A stretch of 48,540 bases of DNA, from NCBI GenBank assembly GCA_002344895.1, contig DDUR01000051.1:65896-114435 (forward strand), given 5' to 3'. Of this stretch, positions 19,762 through 28,830 are shown one piece after another (within the stretch, counting starts at the first letter, position 1; every line of letters starts with the position of its first letter). The DNA comes from Ignavibacteria bacterium UBA2333. Its GTDB lineage: Bacteria; Bacteroidota; Ignavibacteria; Kapaibacteriales; Kapaibacteriaceae. Position numbers and translations under genes: made by a program. The notes under the pieces were generated by a model. It was not told where the DNA came from. It searched no databases and saw only the letters and a program-made list of their open reading frames with translations.

Positions 19762-20416
19762 GGTTCGGCCAGCGAACAATGAGATTCGGAAGGTATTGTT
19801 GCAATACTTTTATGACCGAAACAACAACGCCACCAGCGCACGTGGAAAAAAGGGGTCGGCAGTAAAGATAAGCGACGTGAAGAAGGAGCTTAAGGCCGCA
19901 CACAACCTATCTCAATCTGAGGTTCAAAGTAATCTTACATACCTCATAAGTCAAGGTTGGGTTGAGGAGAGCAAAGTCGAGAAGACCTTTACAACTCCGG
20001 GAGGAGCCGAGGTTCCATCAAGCACAAGTTTCTATCAGATAACAGCGCCTGGTATCGACAAGATCGAAGGCGAAGGAGAGTTCACTATGCAGAAGTTCCA
20101 CGGAATAAAGATTGAAGCCACAGGCCAGAATATCATCACGCTTGGTGACGGCAATCGAATCAATGCTCAGTTCAGTGATTTAGGCGCAGCTCTCGTAGAA
20201 CTCCGAGATGCAATTGCTCGGTCTACGGAAGATGAAGCTGAAAAGTTGTCACTTGTCGCCGATATCGACACCGTTCAATCACAGCTCGCAAAGCCTTCTC
20301 CAAACCTAGGGGTCGTCGCAGCAGTGTGGGAGTCGATCAAACGTGCGAGTACGATTAATGGTTGTGCGCAACTCGTTGATAAGGTTGGCGGGTTCATCTC
20401 CGAATTGCTTCAGTGA
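19739..20416 (+). CDS. Winged-helix-like accessory protein of the type I RM operon
   Basis: The start at ATG 19739 lies inside the 3' end of hsdM, so the two genes are translationally coupled. The 225-residue product begins with a Lys-rich segment, then a predicted winged-helix domain (about residues 15-95; EIRKVLLQYFYDR, LSQSEVQSNLTYLISQGWV, then a beta wing). A short beta segment ITLGDGNRINAQFSDL (about residue 136) follows, then a helical C-terminus (ALVELRDAIARS through WESIKRASTINGC). I know the GDGN-type pattern from uncharacterised proteins with effector-like neighbours, but no function is established. Position suggests a DNA-binding regulator or adaptor of the island; that is inference. 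Confidence 0.72.
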   Translation: MAKKKLSEVRPANNEIRKVLLQYFYDRNNNATSARGKKGSAVKISDVKKELKAAHNLSQSEVQSNLTYLISQGWVEESKVEKTFTTPGGAEVPSSTSFYQITAPGIDKIEGEGEFTMQKFHGIKIEATGQNIITLGDGNRINAQFSDLGAALVELRDAIARSTEDEAEKLSLVADIDTVQSQLAKPSPNLGVVAAVWESIKRASTINGCAQLVDKVGGFISELLQ

Positions 20417-20500
20417 TCATAGTCCCAGCCGCACCTGTTGGCACAGATAGCGCTAGGCCTGATCATTGCCAACACGACTTCAATCTTGAGGATCCAGCTA

Positions 20501-21805
20501 ATGTCGACTCAGCTGACGAAAACCACTCTCGGTGACATCGCTGACTTTGTCTCTGGTGGTACACCATCCAAGTCTTGCTCAGATTACTGGACTGGAAACA
20601 TTCCCTGGGTGTCGGCAAAAGACATGAAACGTTTTCGCCTTTATGATACACAGGATCATGTTTCAGAAAGTGCTTTGCGAAGCGGTGCGAGGCTGATTCC
20701 AGCGGGTACAGTGCTTGTGTTGACACGCGGGATGACGCTGCTAAATGACGTGCCTGTCTGCATAGCCAAAAGGGCTATGACCTTCAATCAAGACGTCAAG
20801 GCACTGCTACCGCGGTCTCAGGTGGCTCCCGAGTACTTGCCCTACGTGCTGCTTGGGAAGAAGGAAGTCTTGCTTGCAAAGGTCGACTTAGCCGGGCACG
20901 GGACAGGTAGGTTGAACAGTGATGATCTCAAAGCACTCGAGGTCGAACTCCCTCCCCTCCCCGAACAACGTCGCATCGCCAAGATCCTCGGCGATCTCGA
21001 CGACAAGATCGAACTCAACCGCACGATGAACGAGACGCTCGAAGCCATGGCCCGGGCGTTGTTCAAGAGCTGGTTTGTTGACTTTGATCCCGTCCGCGCC
21101 AAGATGGAGGGACGTCAGCCCGAAGGCATGGATGCAGAGACCGCCGCCCTCTTCCCCGACAAACTTGTCGAGAGTGAGCTGGGGATGATACCGGAGGGGT
21201 GGGAGGTGAAGACGCTTGGCCAAATTGCTGACGTTATTGACTGCCTTCACTCAAAGAAGCCTGAGAGAACCCTTGACGGCGGCCTGTACCTTCAACTTAA
21301 TAACATCCGAAATGACGGACTTATTGACATCTCGGATGGATTCTACATCGGTCCTGATGACTACGCCAATTGGACTTCACGAATGGAGGCAGTCGCTGGC
21401 GATTGCGTGATTACCAACGTAGGTCGCGTTGGGGCGGTTGGTCAGATACCTGAAGGAGTGCGCGCCGCCCTCGGCAGAAACATGACAGGAATACGTAAAA
21501 AGGATGATTTCCCATTCTCCGGATTTCTTGTTGAGTGTTTGCGGTCTGAGCAGATGCTCAATGAGATCCAGCTCAAGACAGACACTGGCACGATCCTGGA
21601 TGCATTGAATGTCAAGAGTATACCAATGCTGCGGTTTGTACAACCACCAATTGTAATCCTGGAGCGCTTCGAATCAGTCGCCCGACCACTTCGTCGTGAA
21701 ATGGAAGAGAATCTTTCAAATTCGCATTCCCTTGCCACCCTTCGCGACACATTGTTGCCGGAGTTGATGAGTGGGGAGATTGCAAACGACGAATTTGGAG
21801 CGTGA
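20501..21805 (+). CDS. hsdS: Type I restriction-modification system, specificity subunit HsdS
   Basis: HsdS reads the bipartite DNA target with two target-recognition domains separated by long helices that bind HsdM. The start at ATG 20501 has GAGG at 20488-20491; the longer frame from 20438 adds an implausible hydrophobic leader. Target domain 1 begins TTLGDIADFVSGGTPSK with PWVSAKDM; the central spacer carries LPPLPEQRRIAKILGDLDDKIELN followed by FKSWFVDFDPVRAKMEGRQPEG; domain 2 begins IPEGWEVKTLGQIADVI; the C-terminal spacer ends TLLPELMSGEI. At 434 residues it is full length. The target sequence cannot be predicted from sequence alone. Confidence 0.95.
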   Translation: MSTQLTKTTLGDIADFVSGGTPSKSCSDYWTGNIPWVSAKDMKRFRLYDTQDHVSESALRSGARLIPAGTVLVLTRGMTLLNDVPVCIAKRAMTFNQDVKALLPRSQVAPEYLPYVLLGKKEVLLAKVDLAGHGTGRLNSDDLKALEVELPPLPEQRRIAKILGDLDDKIELNRTMNETLEAMARALFKSWFVDFDPVRAKMEGRQPEGMDAETAALFPDKLVESELGMIPEGWEVKTLGQIADVIDCLHSKKPERTLDGGLYLQLNNIRNDGLIDISDGFYIGPDDYANWTSRMEAVAGDCVITNVGRVGAVGQIPEGVRAALGRNMTGIRKKDDFPFSGFLVECLRSEQMLNEIQLKTDTGTILDALNVKSIPMLRFVQPPIVILERFESVARPLRREMEENLSNSHSLATLRDTLLPELMSGEIANDEFGA

Positions 21806-21847
21806 ATTTCAGCTTATGAAGGAACATACGCGTGAGGAGTACTGCTA

Positions 21848-23233
21848 ATGACTGAATCATCGCAGGACACATTAACAAAGTACCGGCTCATTGGACCACT
21901 CGATAATGCGGAAGACAGCGACCTTTTGGCCGGCCTGAGTGAGAAAGATGCCAAGAACCGCCTCCAGGCATTAATCGCTGAATGGCTCCGAATGGAAAAC
22001 CTCGTGGTTCTCACGGGCGCGGGCACGTCAGTTACGAGTGGCGGCAAAACAATGGAGAGCCTTGAGAGCGCGGTTCTTAAAACTGTCATTGCATCTAAAG
22101 ACATTCCAGAAATGGCTGCTGCAGTCATCAATGCACGGATACAGGAGAAAGCAGAGGCTAAAATTGGGTTTGAAGAATGGCTTTCGTTCCTCATCAACGC
22201 AAGCCACATTGGTGCTGCGCCCCGTTCGCCATTGATCGGTGTTAAGTGGAAAGGGGCGATTGAGCCATCGCAGACCGACCTTTCCGTGCTGACCAAGCGA
22301 ATCGGCAAAGCGATTTTTCTTGAGTGTTCGTTGTCTCTGCCAGAAGCACCATTGTCGGCAGCCGAGGCACCTCACATCTCTCCACATCTCTCGTTTCTCG
22401 CAAAGCTGGTCGCGCGCGACAGCAACCTCGGCCGAGCTCATTTATTCACACTCAACTATGACACGCTTTTTGAGCAAGCGTTAGAACTGCTTGGTATCCA
22501 GTATTTCGATGGATTCACGGGAAAGGCTGATGCAAGATTTGATCCGTCCGTCTATGGTCTCGATATTTACTATCCCGGTGAAGTTGCCGAAGGGCGTGTA
22601 CGGCGCTTCGACAAATTCGTGCACCTCTACAAGTTGCATGGTTCAATTCATTGGGAAGTGCGGGGTGACGAGCTGCGCGCGCGCCATCCTAACCTGCAAC
22701 TATTCAAGAGCTACCTAACTCTGAATGATGTAGCTGAGAAAGCCGCAAAGCTCGCCGAACTTGAAGAAATCACACCCCAAGTTGGCATTCTGCCAACTAC
22801 AAACAAGTTTACTCAGACGTTAGCAATGCCATTTGCGCACCTATTCCGCTCTTTTCAGATCAGGTTGAGCGCACCGCAGACATTCCTTCTGATTCTCGGT
22901 TACGGGTTTGGTGACGATCATGTCACACGAATCATCGAGACGGCATTGATGAACCCCTCATTAATCATGCTTGTGGTGGAACCCAACCCGACGAGTAAGA
23001 CCATCGATCGAATACGCCGTTACAAAGATCTAGGAAGGCGGGCTTTCGTGCTGACACCTACGGACGCGGCTTTTGAAACGGTGAGATTCAAGGGTGCGAC
23101 ATTTGATGATTTCGCGCGAAACGTGATGCCGGATGTTCAATGGCTTGACGATTTCTTGCGGCTTCGTCGCTTTGAAAAGCAGATAGCCAGCGGAGTAGGG
23201 ACCGCCGACCTGAACAATGGAGTGGGAGTTTAG
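21848..23233 (+). CDS. SIR2-domain protein, probable NADase of a SIR2-HerA (Nezha-like) defence pair
   Basis: A 461-residue SIR2_2-type protein. The NAD-binding LVVLTGAGTS motif is at residues 52-61, the conserved Asn in FTLNYDTLFE is N203 and the catalytic-type His in KLHGSIHW is H264. Defence SIR2 domains of this class degrade NAD+ when phage is sensed, causing growth arrest. ATG 21848 follows GAGGAG at about 21833. The HerA-type ATPase starts two bases after its stop, the arrangement of known SIR2-HerA systems in which the two proteins form one large complex. Here the pair lies between hsdS and hsdR, so it probably shares the RM operon transcript. Function is inferred from the family and the conserved residues. 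Confidence 0.88.
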   Translation: MTESSQDTLTKYRLIGPLDNAEDSDLLAGLSEKDAKNRLQALIAEWLRMENLVVLTGAGTSVTSGGKTMESLESAVLKTVIASKDIPEMAAAVINARIQEKAEAKIGFEEWLSFLINASHIGAAPRSPLIGVKWKGAIEPSQTDLSVLTKRIGKAIFLECSLSLPEAPLSAAEAPHISPHLSFLAKLVARDSNLGRAHLFTLNYDTLFEQALELLGIQYFDGFTGKADARFDPSVYGLDIYYPGEVAEGRVRRFDKFVHLYKLHGSIHWEVRGDELRARHPNLQLFKSYLTLNDVAEKAAKLAELEEITPQVGILPTTNKFTQTLAMPFAHLFRSFQIRLSAPQTFLLILGYGFGDDHVTRIIETALMNPSLIMLVVEPNPTSKTIDRIRRYKDLGRRAFVLTPTDAAFETVRFKGATFDDFARNVMPDVQWLDDFLRLRRFEKQIASGVGTADLNNGVGV

Positions 23234-23235
23234 AT

Positions 23236-25242
23236 ATGGAGAATCCTCGCGTCGTCGGTCATGTAGTTGCCGTCCAGGGATTCCGAGTCAAGGTTGAAGT
23301 TCTGGCGGAAGCCAAATCGCCGTCGCGCGCGACACTTGATGGCGTGCAGAAAGCAATCGCGATCAATGCCTATTTGACGTTTTCGATTGGTGCAGGTCAA
23401 CTCGTCATCGGAATCATCACAGACCTTGAGTCACGTGAGAGCTACGATCCAACCGGAGGCGATGAGTTGACCCTCGAACTGATGAAGCCCCGCCGCATCG
23501 CGAACGTTCAGTTGCTCGGAACAATTGAAATGGTGGACGAGCGCCGACTGTTTTCGCCCGGCATTACAGTTCTACCGACACTTGATGCGGCTGCGGAGAT
23601 CGGTGCGCCTGAAGTCCTAAAAGCCGTTTTCGAAACACCGCCACGCCGAAACAAGCCGGACGATTACGATGGCAACGGTGATGACTTCGATTGCGAGCTA
23701 AGAATTGGTTGGCCGACTGGCCAGCCAGATAATGTCGTTAACGCGTCATACAACGACCTGTTCTCGCGCCCGCTCGCAATCGTAGGCAACACCGGTTCGG
23801 GAAAGTCCTACTCCGTTTCGAGCCTTGTACAGAAAGCCATGTCTGCGCTTGGCGAGACTGGCAACGAACCACACATCTTCATCCTTGATGTCAACGGCGA
23901 GTACGGCAAGGCATTTCCGGCACAAGGGTCGCCCCAAAACCGGACACCTGATCGTATTTATCTAAATGGGAGAGAGTTCGGCATTCCGATCTGGTTCCTG
24001 AATGCCGAAGAAGTATGCGCCTGGCTGAGTGCTGCCGAGCAGACGCAGGAACCTGTCTTGAAAGACTGGTGGTCGATTGCAAAGGGCGGTGCAGCCGCAA
24101 CGACTTCAACTGTGGGCAGGCTTCAGAACGCTCTCAGTTCTCTAGACCAGCTATTGAACGAGCTTTCAAAGCTCAAAAGAAAAAGCGCAGGATCACATTG
24201 CGACGCCATAACGGGACACTTACTAGGATTAGGCATCTCGGTGACGACTTTTGAAGATCTGTTCAAGTCACATAGAAACGTTGATAGCTACAATACGGAG
24301 GTTGTTCCGAATCAAGCTGAGATCGGTGCAGAGGCGGAAGAACTAAGAGATGTGATTAAATCTAAGCTTGTTGAAACTCAGCGTTCAGATGAACAGAGTG
24401 TTCGGACAGCCGACTCGCCTCTATTCATTGCCCCCAAAACACTTCGCGAGCCGTCGCTGATGAATAGGACTGTATCGAAGGAAGATGCGTTCAAAGTCGA
24501 ATCTCACCTAACGACTCTCAGGCTGCGCTTAAACACAAGGCTTGATGATCGCCGGTGGCATGCGTTCTTGAACTACGAAGAGCCAGACACCATGATTCAA
24601 AGTCTCAAGGACTGGATGGCGCGATTTGGCGTGGGCACTGTAATGGGACCACGCGTTTCGGTTCTAGACCTTTCGATGCTGAGCAATGAAGTTCTTCCCT
24701 ATGCGTGCTCAGTGATCGGCCGCATACTTCTTGAAGTACGTGAGCGACTTCCGGCACATAACCGCTACAAGCATCCATGGGTACTCGTGCTTGAAGAGGC
24801 GCATAACTATGCAAGACCAGTACGAGCTGACGAAGAACGAGGGCACAAGCTTGCCCGATTGGCCTATGAGCGTATCGCCAAGGAAGGGCGGAAGTTCGGA
24901 TTGTCGCTCATCATTGCAAGCCAGCGGCCAAGTGAAGTCAGCCAGACGATCATAAGCCAGTGCGCTAATTTCATTTCGCATAGGCTGCAAAACCCGGACG
25001 ACATTGACCACTTCAAGCGCATAATTCCGATGCAGGCGCGGCGATTGCTCGATCAAGTCACCATCTTGGCAGCCGGCGAAGCAGTCGTTTTTGGGAGCGC
25101 ATTCCACGTTCCGGCGCGCGTGCAATTTGATAGGCCTCAACCTGGCCCCTACAGCCAGACAGCAGCCCCATTCTACGAATGGAGTACAGAGAAGGATCCT
25201 TTCCCGCTTGACGAAGTTATTGGTGCCTGGGGGCTTAAATGA
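23236..25242 (+). CDS. HerA-type ATPase (DUF87) of the SIR2-HerA pair
   Basis: A 668-residue HerA/FtsK-superfamily ATPase. The N-terminal ~120 residues fit a HAS-barrel. The Walker A loop GNTGSGKS is at residues 184-191, Walker B VLVLEEAH contains E520-E521, and the sensor/arginine-finger region is SLIIASQRPSEVSQTIISQC with RLQNPDDIDHF. HerA rings pump DNA; in SIR2-HerA systems the hexamer organises the SIR2 ring and couples DNA or ATP sensing to NAD+ loss. The only gap to the SIR2 gene is two bases. After its stop there are 1.1 kb without an intact gene, so the original downstream operon has been disrupted. Confidence 0.92.
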   Translation: MENPRVVGHVVAVQGFRVKVEVLAEAKSPSRATLDGVQKAIAINAYLTFSIGAGQLVIGIITDLESRESYDPTGGDELTLELMKPRRIANVQLLGTIEMVDERRLFSPGITVLPTLDAAAEIGAPEVLKAVFETPPRRNKPDDYDGNGDDFDCELRIGWPTGQPDNVVNASYNDLFSRPLAIVGNTGSGKSYSVSSLVQKAMSALGETGNEPHIFILDVNGEYGKAFPAQGSPQNRTPDRIYLNGREFGIPIWFLNAEEVCAWLSAAEQTQEPVLKDWWSIAKGGAAATTSTVGRLQNALSSLDQLLNELSKLKRKSAGSHCDAITGHLLGLGISVTTFEDLFKSHRNVDSYNTEVVPNQAEIGAEAEELRDVIKSKLVETQRSDEQSVRTADSPLFIAPKTLREPSLMNRTVSKEDAFKVESHLTTLRLRLNTRLDDRRWHAFLNYEEPDTMIQSLKDWMARFGVGTVMGPRVSVLDLSMLSNEVLPYACSVIGRILLEVRERLPAHNRYKHPWVLVLEEAHNYARPVRADEERGHKLARLAYERIAKEGRKFGLSLIIASQRPSEVSQTIISQCANFISHRLQNPDDIDHFKRIIPMQARRLLDQVTILAAGEAVVFGSAFHVPARVQFDRPQPGPYSQTAAPFYEWSTEKDPFPLDEVIGAWGLK

Positions 25243-26373
25243 AACAGATGATTCACACGGAGAAGGTAAACAGGCAGTCCCTCAGGAGTAAGTGTCGTTA
25301 TCGGGTCAGCGCTATGTTTATGGAAGGCTACTGCGAGACGATGGGGCATTGCGTGGTATGTGCAGAGTGATGCTCCGACGGAGCTTCTTTGTGCCGTCAG
25401 ATGAGTCTGAGTTTTTAGCAGTCAAGCAGACGATGTACCTCTGAAAGGGCCAACGGCTTACGGTGAAAATGGTCTGTCAGCGTAATAATGCAGAAGTGCT
25501 ACTTCTAAGGGACGCCAAAGACAAGGGGTTGGTCTAGAAGAAGAAAAAGGAAAGGAGCGATGATGAGGAATGGCGACGATATTTTCACCGCAAGGCACTC
25601 AATCCCGGATAGATGATGTCAAAGCGAAGTGATCTAAGAGCGCTTCGCGCAGCGGCTTTTGGCTCCGTCGTGGCAACCATGCTACTATCACCTTCTCCAC
25701 TGTTTTTAGGTGATCTTTCATGGCTTGGAATTGAAGTGCGAAGTTATGGCAGGGAACTGAACAATCCCGGTAGTTGATTGTCGAGAGTCAGGGCAGTAGT
25801 GTTGCAATTGCTATTGCTCTACCTGCTGTATGGAACGTATCACCGAGTGAAGAATGAAGCGGAACTTGCGCTTTGAAGGTGATTTATCAGGAACGTTCGA
25901 CAATGCGAGAATAGTGTCACTATGCTGCGATATGACGATACCCGAGGGACGTGCTCTGTAATGGTGAAGCGGGAAGTGTATGAGGGGAGGCCGATAAAAA
26001 AGGTCCGAAAGTTAGTTGAAATTCAAGAGGCGCATCCGAGTTTGGTAGATTGGATATAACGTCATATCCATTCGCCTCACGAAGTAGTCACAAATAGCTC
26101 CAACCATGCGAAGTCCGAATTGACGGGCGTGTTCGTGGCAATTAGATCACTCGTCACGAAAGAAACACTGTCGCTTGTTGTTAACTATCTTGAGTTGATA
26201 TGGTAGCAGAACACCTGACGCAGAGCGAAGTAGAGCGGAGTCAAGCTGACCGAAAATCCATAGATTCCAACGACTGCCGATGCAGCATCGAGCAGTCTCT
26301 AATGACGACCAACAAGTAAATCATTCTCACACACTCGAGCAAACGCCTTCGCGAGTCTCAACAAGAAACGGAC
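25243..26373. other. 1.1 kb decayed region without an intact gene
   Basis: No frame longer than about 60 codons looks protein-like. One plus-strand stretch (about 25991-26206) reads as two open pieces joined across a TAA at 26057-26059 (KVRKLVEIQEAHPSLVDWI, then a 48-codon run ending LELIW), which suggests a dead gene. The right end carries a copy of the leader module also found at 39166 and 40498. Confidence 0.55.
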
Positions 26374-26378
26374 ATGAT
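26257..26378 (+). repeat. Leader module copy A
   Basis: About 120 bases ending in GAAACGGACATGAT. The module contains CGACTGCCGATGC (26271) and TCGAG (26335), 39 bases before the ATG at 26374. It matches copies B (39166) and C (40498) in order and spacing and supplies the start codon of the GIY-YIG-like gene. Confidence 0.75.
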
Positions 26379-26907
26379 CATGGCTACAGACCTTGAGATC
26401 TATGGACCCGTGCCGATTCCGTATCAAAGGAACGGCCGAGGATCAGCAAAACAAATTGGCAAGAACGAAGCGAAAGAATTCTGGGAGTGCGAACAAGCAT
26501 GTGAGATTTCTAACAAGCAGGGGTGTTACGTATTTGCACTAAAAGCTGGTAGAGGATACCGTCCCTGGTACGTTGGCAAGGCAACGAAGTCCATGCGGCA
26601 AGAATGTACAGGGTTGCACCAACTGTCGCATTACAACGAAGTCCTCTTCAAGGGTAATAAGGGAACTCCGGTACTCTTCTTCGTTGTGCCTGGCGGAAAT
26701 AAGGTTAAAGTATCCAAAACTATCGTAGATGAAATCGAAACGTTTCTCATTCAGACAGTCCTCACCAAGCATCCAGAAATTCAGAACATTCAAAAGACCA
26801 ACCTACCCAAATGGACGGTGAAAGGGGTAGTTCGAGGTGGTCGCGGCAAACGGAAGCAGAACGCCAGCGATTTCCGAAAGATGATGGGCTTGAGCAAAAG
26901 CAAATGA
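26374..26907 (+). CDS. GIY-YIG-like nuclease domain protein
   Basis: A 177-residue protein (start ATG 26374, or ATG 26380). The pair GCYVFALKAG (about residue 50) and PWYVGKATKSMRQE (about residue 63) matches the GIY...YIG core of GIY-YIG nucleases. The C-terminal end is basic (GGRGKRKQNASDFRKMM), fitting nucleic-acid binding. Its stop overlaps the ATG of a dead hsdR stub in an ATGA, exactly as the second GIY-YIG gene overlaps the live hsdR. It may be an accessory nuclease or a solitary defence gene; function is inferred from the fold signature only. Confidence 0.65.
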   Translation: MIMATDLEIYGPVPIPYQRNGRGSAKQIGKNEAKEFWECEQACEISNKQGCYVFALKAGRGYRPWYVGKATKSMRQECTGLHQLSHYNEVLFKGNKGTPVLFFVVPGGNKVKVSKTIVDEIETFLIQTVLTKHPEIQNIQKTNLPKWTVKGVVRGGRGKRKQNASDFRKMMGLSKSK

Positions 26908-27092
26908 GACACACTTAATCCATCATTGAAGATTCTGCTATGGAGTGGTTCCAGAAGCTGGGCAATGCCGTTAAACACGGCCGAGAGAACGCACACGTTG
27001 CACCGGCGGCGGAGCGGGATTTGTATGGCGGGGTGGCATACGTGGGTGACGGCTTGTCATCGAGTGGCAATGAGTTCATACCTGCTGCCTAG
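26904..27092 (+). pseudogene. Dead 5' fragment of hsdR
   Basis: The ATG at 26904 overlaps the upstream stop. The reading runs M-R-H-T-stop and then SIIEDSAMEWFQKLGNAVKHG...APAAERD, closely matching the start of the intact HsdR (SIVEDAALKWFGELGYAVKHG...EPAAERD). A TAA at 26916-26918 replaces the Glu codon at position 5. Similarity ends near 27020 and the frame closes at TAG 27090. It is the start of a second hsdR left behind when the rest was lost or displaced. Confidence 0.85.
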
Positions 27093-27431
27093 GTGTTCGT
27101 CGGTTTAGTCTTTGACTGTTCCGATTGGATCGGATCGGGATTAGCCTGCATCATCGTGTGCGCGACCCTATGGCGCTGACCTTGCTTCGCATTTCACTTT
27201 AGCCAGGAGTTCTCGCAATGGTTGTTTCGACTCCTGATACTTTGAACGCTTGCCCACAACTTGCACCCAGTATTGCCGGCCGCCTGTACTGACCCTCCAA
27301 ACGAGACAGTTTAGCGCGCTCTGTTGCCTAGGTTGTCACGAGGAGACTCGGCAAACGTCTGTAAAGGGCGGCGCAAGCGCTACTCGACCGACACACGGGT
27401 TCAGAAGTCAATCATTACTCCACTTATACCT
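27093..27431. other. Intergenic region between the hsdR stub and the HEPN-like gene
   Basis: I see no gene in these 339 bases. A longer version of the downstream frame begins at 27324, but its added residues look random. Confidence 0.45.
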
Positions 27432-28394
27432 ATGACACCTACAGAAAAGGAACCGGATTACGCTCAACGGCGCAGCCTTTGGCTTGCGTGTATGAAGGGT
27501 GATGACCGCAATTCGATCGACAGTCAAATGACCCGATTGATATGGAACACGCTGTCGTTTCGCACCATAAACGAGTCGAGGCGTCATCTGAGGGTAGACA
27601 TGGAGGGTAGCCCGATGGCGAACGGGATGTTGCATGGTCTCATAGATAACTGCTTCTGGGACAGCACAATAACAGCCGTTCGAAGGTTGGTTGATGCAGA
27701 GTCAATTGAAAGCGTCGGTCATCGGCGGGATAAGTCTGTGTTTAGTCTCGTGGCCGTGATCGACGATATAATCAAGAATGCCAAGCTCGCCACCCGCAGT
27801 AACATGATGGCTGCGGAAGGACTACCATATCATTCTGACGAAAGAGCTGCTGAAAGGAAGAAATACAAAGATGAGCGTATTAGGAGCGGCGAATCAAGAT
27901 TCTTCTACCCCACAGAACTAGATGTGGACATTATTCATCAACGACATCAGCAGATAGACAGTGTAACCCGAACATCGCCAGATCAAAGGTCACCCGAAGA
28001 TCAACTATGCGTTGATACGATGATGGTTCTTAGGAATCAGATGAAAAATTCTGCAGCAAACTTCAAGAACTTTGCAGACAAGTACATCGCTCATGCTGCT
28101 ACGCCTTCGAGTAGGGGTGCACTGCAACCATCAGACTTTGACATCAGCTTAAAAGCACTCGACGACTTTATCGAAACGGCTTGTAGGGCCTATGGTTATA
28201 TATCGTTGTACGTACTGGGGACTCACGAAAATGCGTTTCCCTCACTTGTCGCCTATGATCATCTTGAGTATCTCGATCAGCCCATTGCCTCACTTGAAGT
28301 CTTACGCACTCTAGATACCTACTGGAAGGACGAAGCGAAGAAGATTGATGGCTGGACCGCGTACAGTCCAGCCGAGCTACATCACACGTTATGA
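27432..28394 (+). CDS. HEPN/AbiU2-like protein (tentative)
   Basis: A 320-residue, mostly helical protein; ATG 27432 is chosen over the frame start at 27324. The N-terminal half (MLHGLIDNCFWDSTITAVRRLVD, then SVFSLVAVIDDIIKN) and the late KNFADKYIAHAA segment recall the AbiU2 branch of HEPN proteins, which include RNases of abortive-infection systems. The canonical RxxxxH motif is not clean: Asp stands at the Arg position before IAH. The middle is charged (ERAAERKKYKDERIRSGESRFF). Its place inside a defence island supports a phage-defence role, but this is inference. A probable terminator follows. Confidence 0.5.
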   Translation: MTPTEKEPDYAQRRSLWLACMKGDDRNSIDSQMTRLIWNTLSFRTINESRRHLRVDMEGSPMANGMLHGLIDNCFWDSTITAVRRLVDAESIESVGHRRDKSVFSLVAVIDDIIKNAKLATRSNMMAAEGLPYHSDERAAERKKYKDERIRSGESRFFYPTELDVDIIHQRHQQIDSVTRTSPDQRSPEDQLCVDTMMVLRNQMKNSAANFKNFADKYIAHAATPSSRGALQPSDFDISLKALDDFIETACRAYGYISLYVLGTHENAFPSLVAYDHLEYLDQPIASLEVLRTLDTYWKDEAKKIDGWTAYSPAELHHTL

Positions 28395-28830
28395 TGCGTT
28401 AGCTCGTGCCACGAAGGCTCGACAAGTCTCGTGTGCTTTTTTCAACGTAGGTGTCCCTTGTCAAATGTGGTGGGTTGCTGCGAACCCAGCAACCCTGGTT
28501 CTAAGTTGAATTCTAGGCCTCCACGGCTGCACTACCGTAAGCGCGGTCTGCGTATTGGGAAAGAGAGTAAAACCCATACGTCATACAGTCATCGGCCTGG
28601 CATATGTTTACAGGATCGAGACTGTTCTGGGCCTGCTCTTCATTAAGTGCATCCACCCTCAAATCATGGTTTGTCATCCCAAACCTGTTTGTAAATCAAC
28701 ACCTTGCTCATTTAAGCCCGTTTCCTGCCCCTTACCAAATTCCAACCCCGAAGACGCCAAACGCGGTTGCTAGCTCCTGAGTGAGTAGTTTGGTCGAGTT
28801 TCCCTTGAAGCGTTCAATTCATCGTGCTGT
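28395..28830. other. Intergenic stretch with hairpins
   Basis: No gene is visible. It contains the terminator above and a perfect 9-pair hairpin at 28472-28495 (GGGTTGCTG, loop of 6, CAGCAACCC) without a T run, which could be a regulatory or recombination site. The promoter for the DUF3037-hsdR block should lie here but no clear box is visible. Confidence 0.45.
28408..28442 (+). terminator. Probable terminator after the HEPN-like gene
   Basis: CACGA (28410-28414) pairs with TCGTG (28429-28433), extended by partial inner pairing GGCT/AGTC, and is followed by TTTTTT at 28437-28442. It lies 16 bases after the stop, so the HEPN-like gene seems to be transcribed separately from the genes downstream. 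Confidence 0.55.

Noticed and set aside
28431..28773. Two short plus-strand frames between the HEPN-like gene and the DUF3037 block
   Set aside because: They overlap a terminator and a hairpin, have no start signal, and their products look random.
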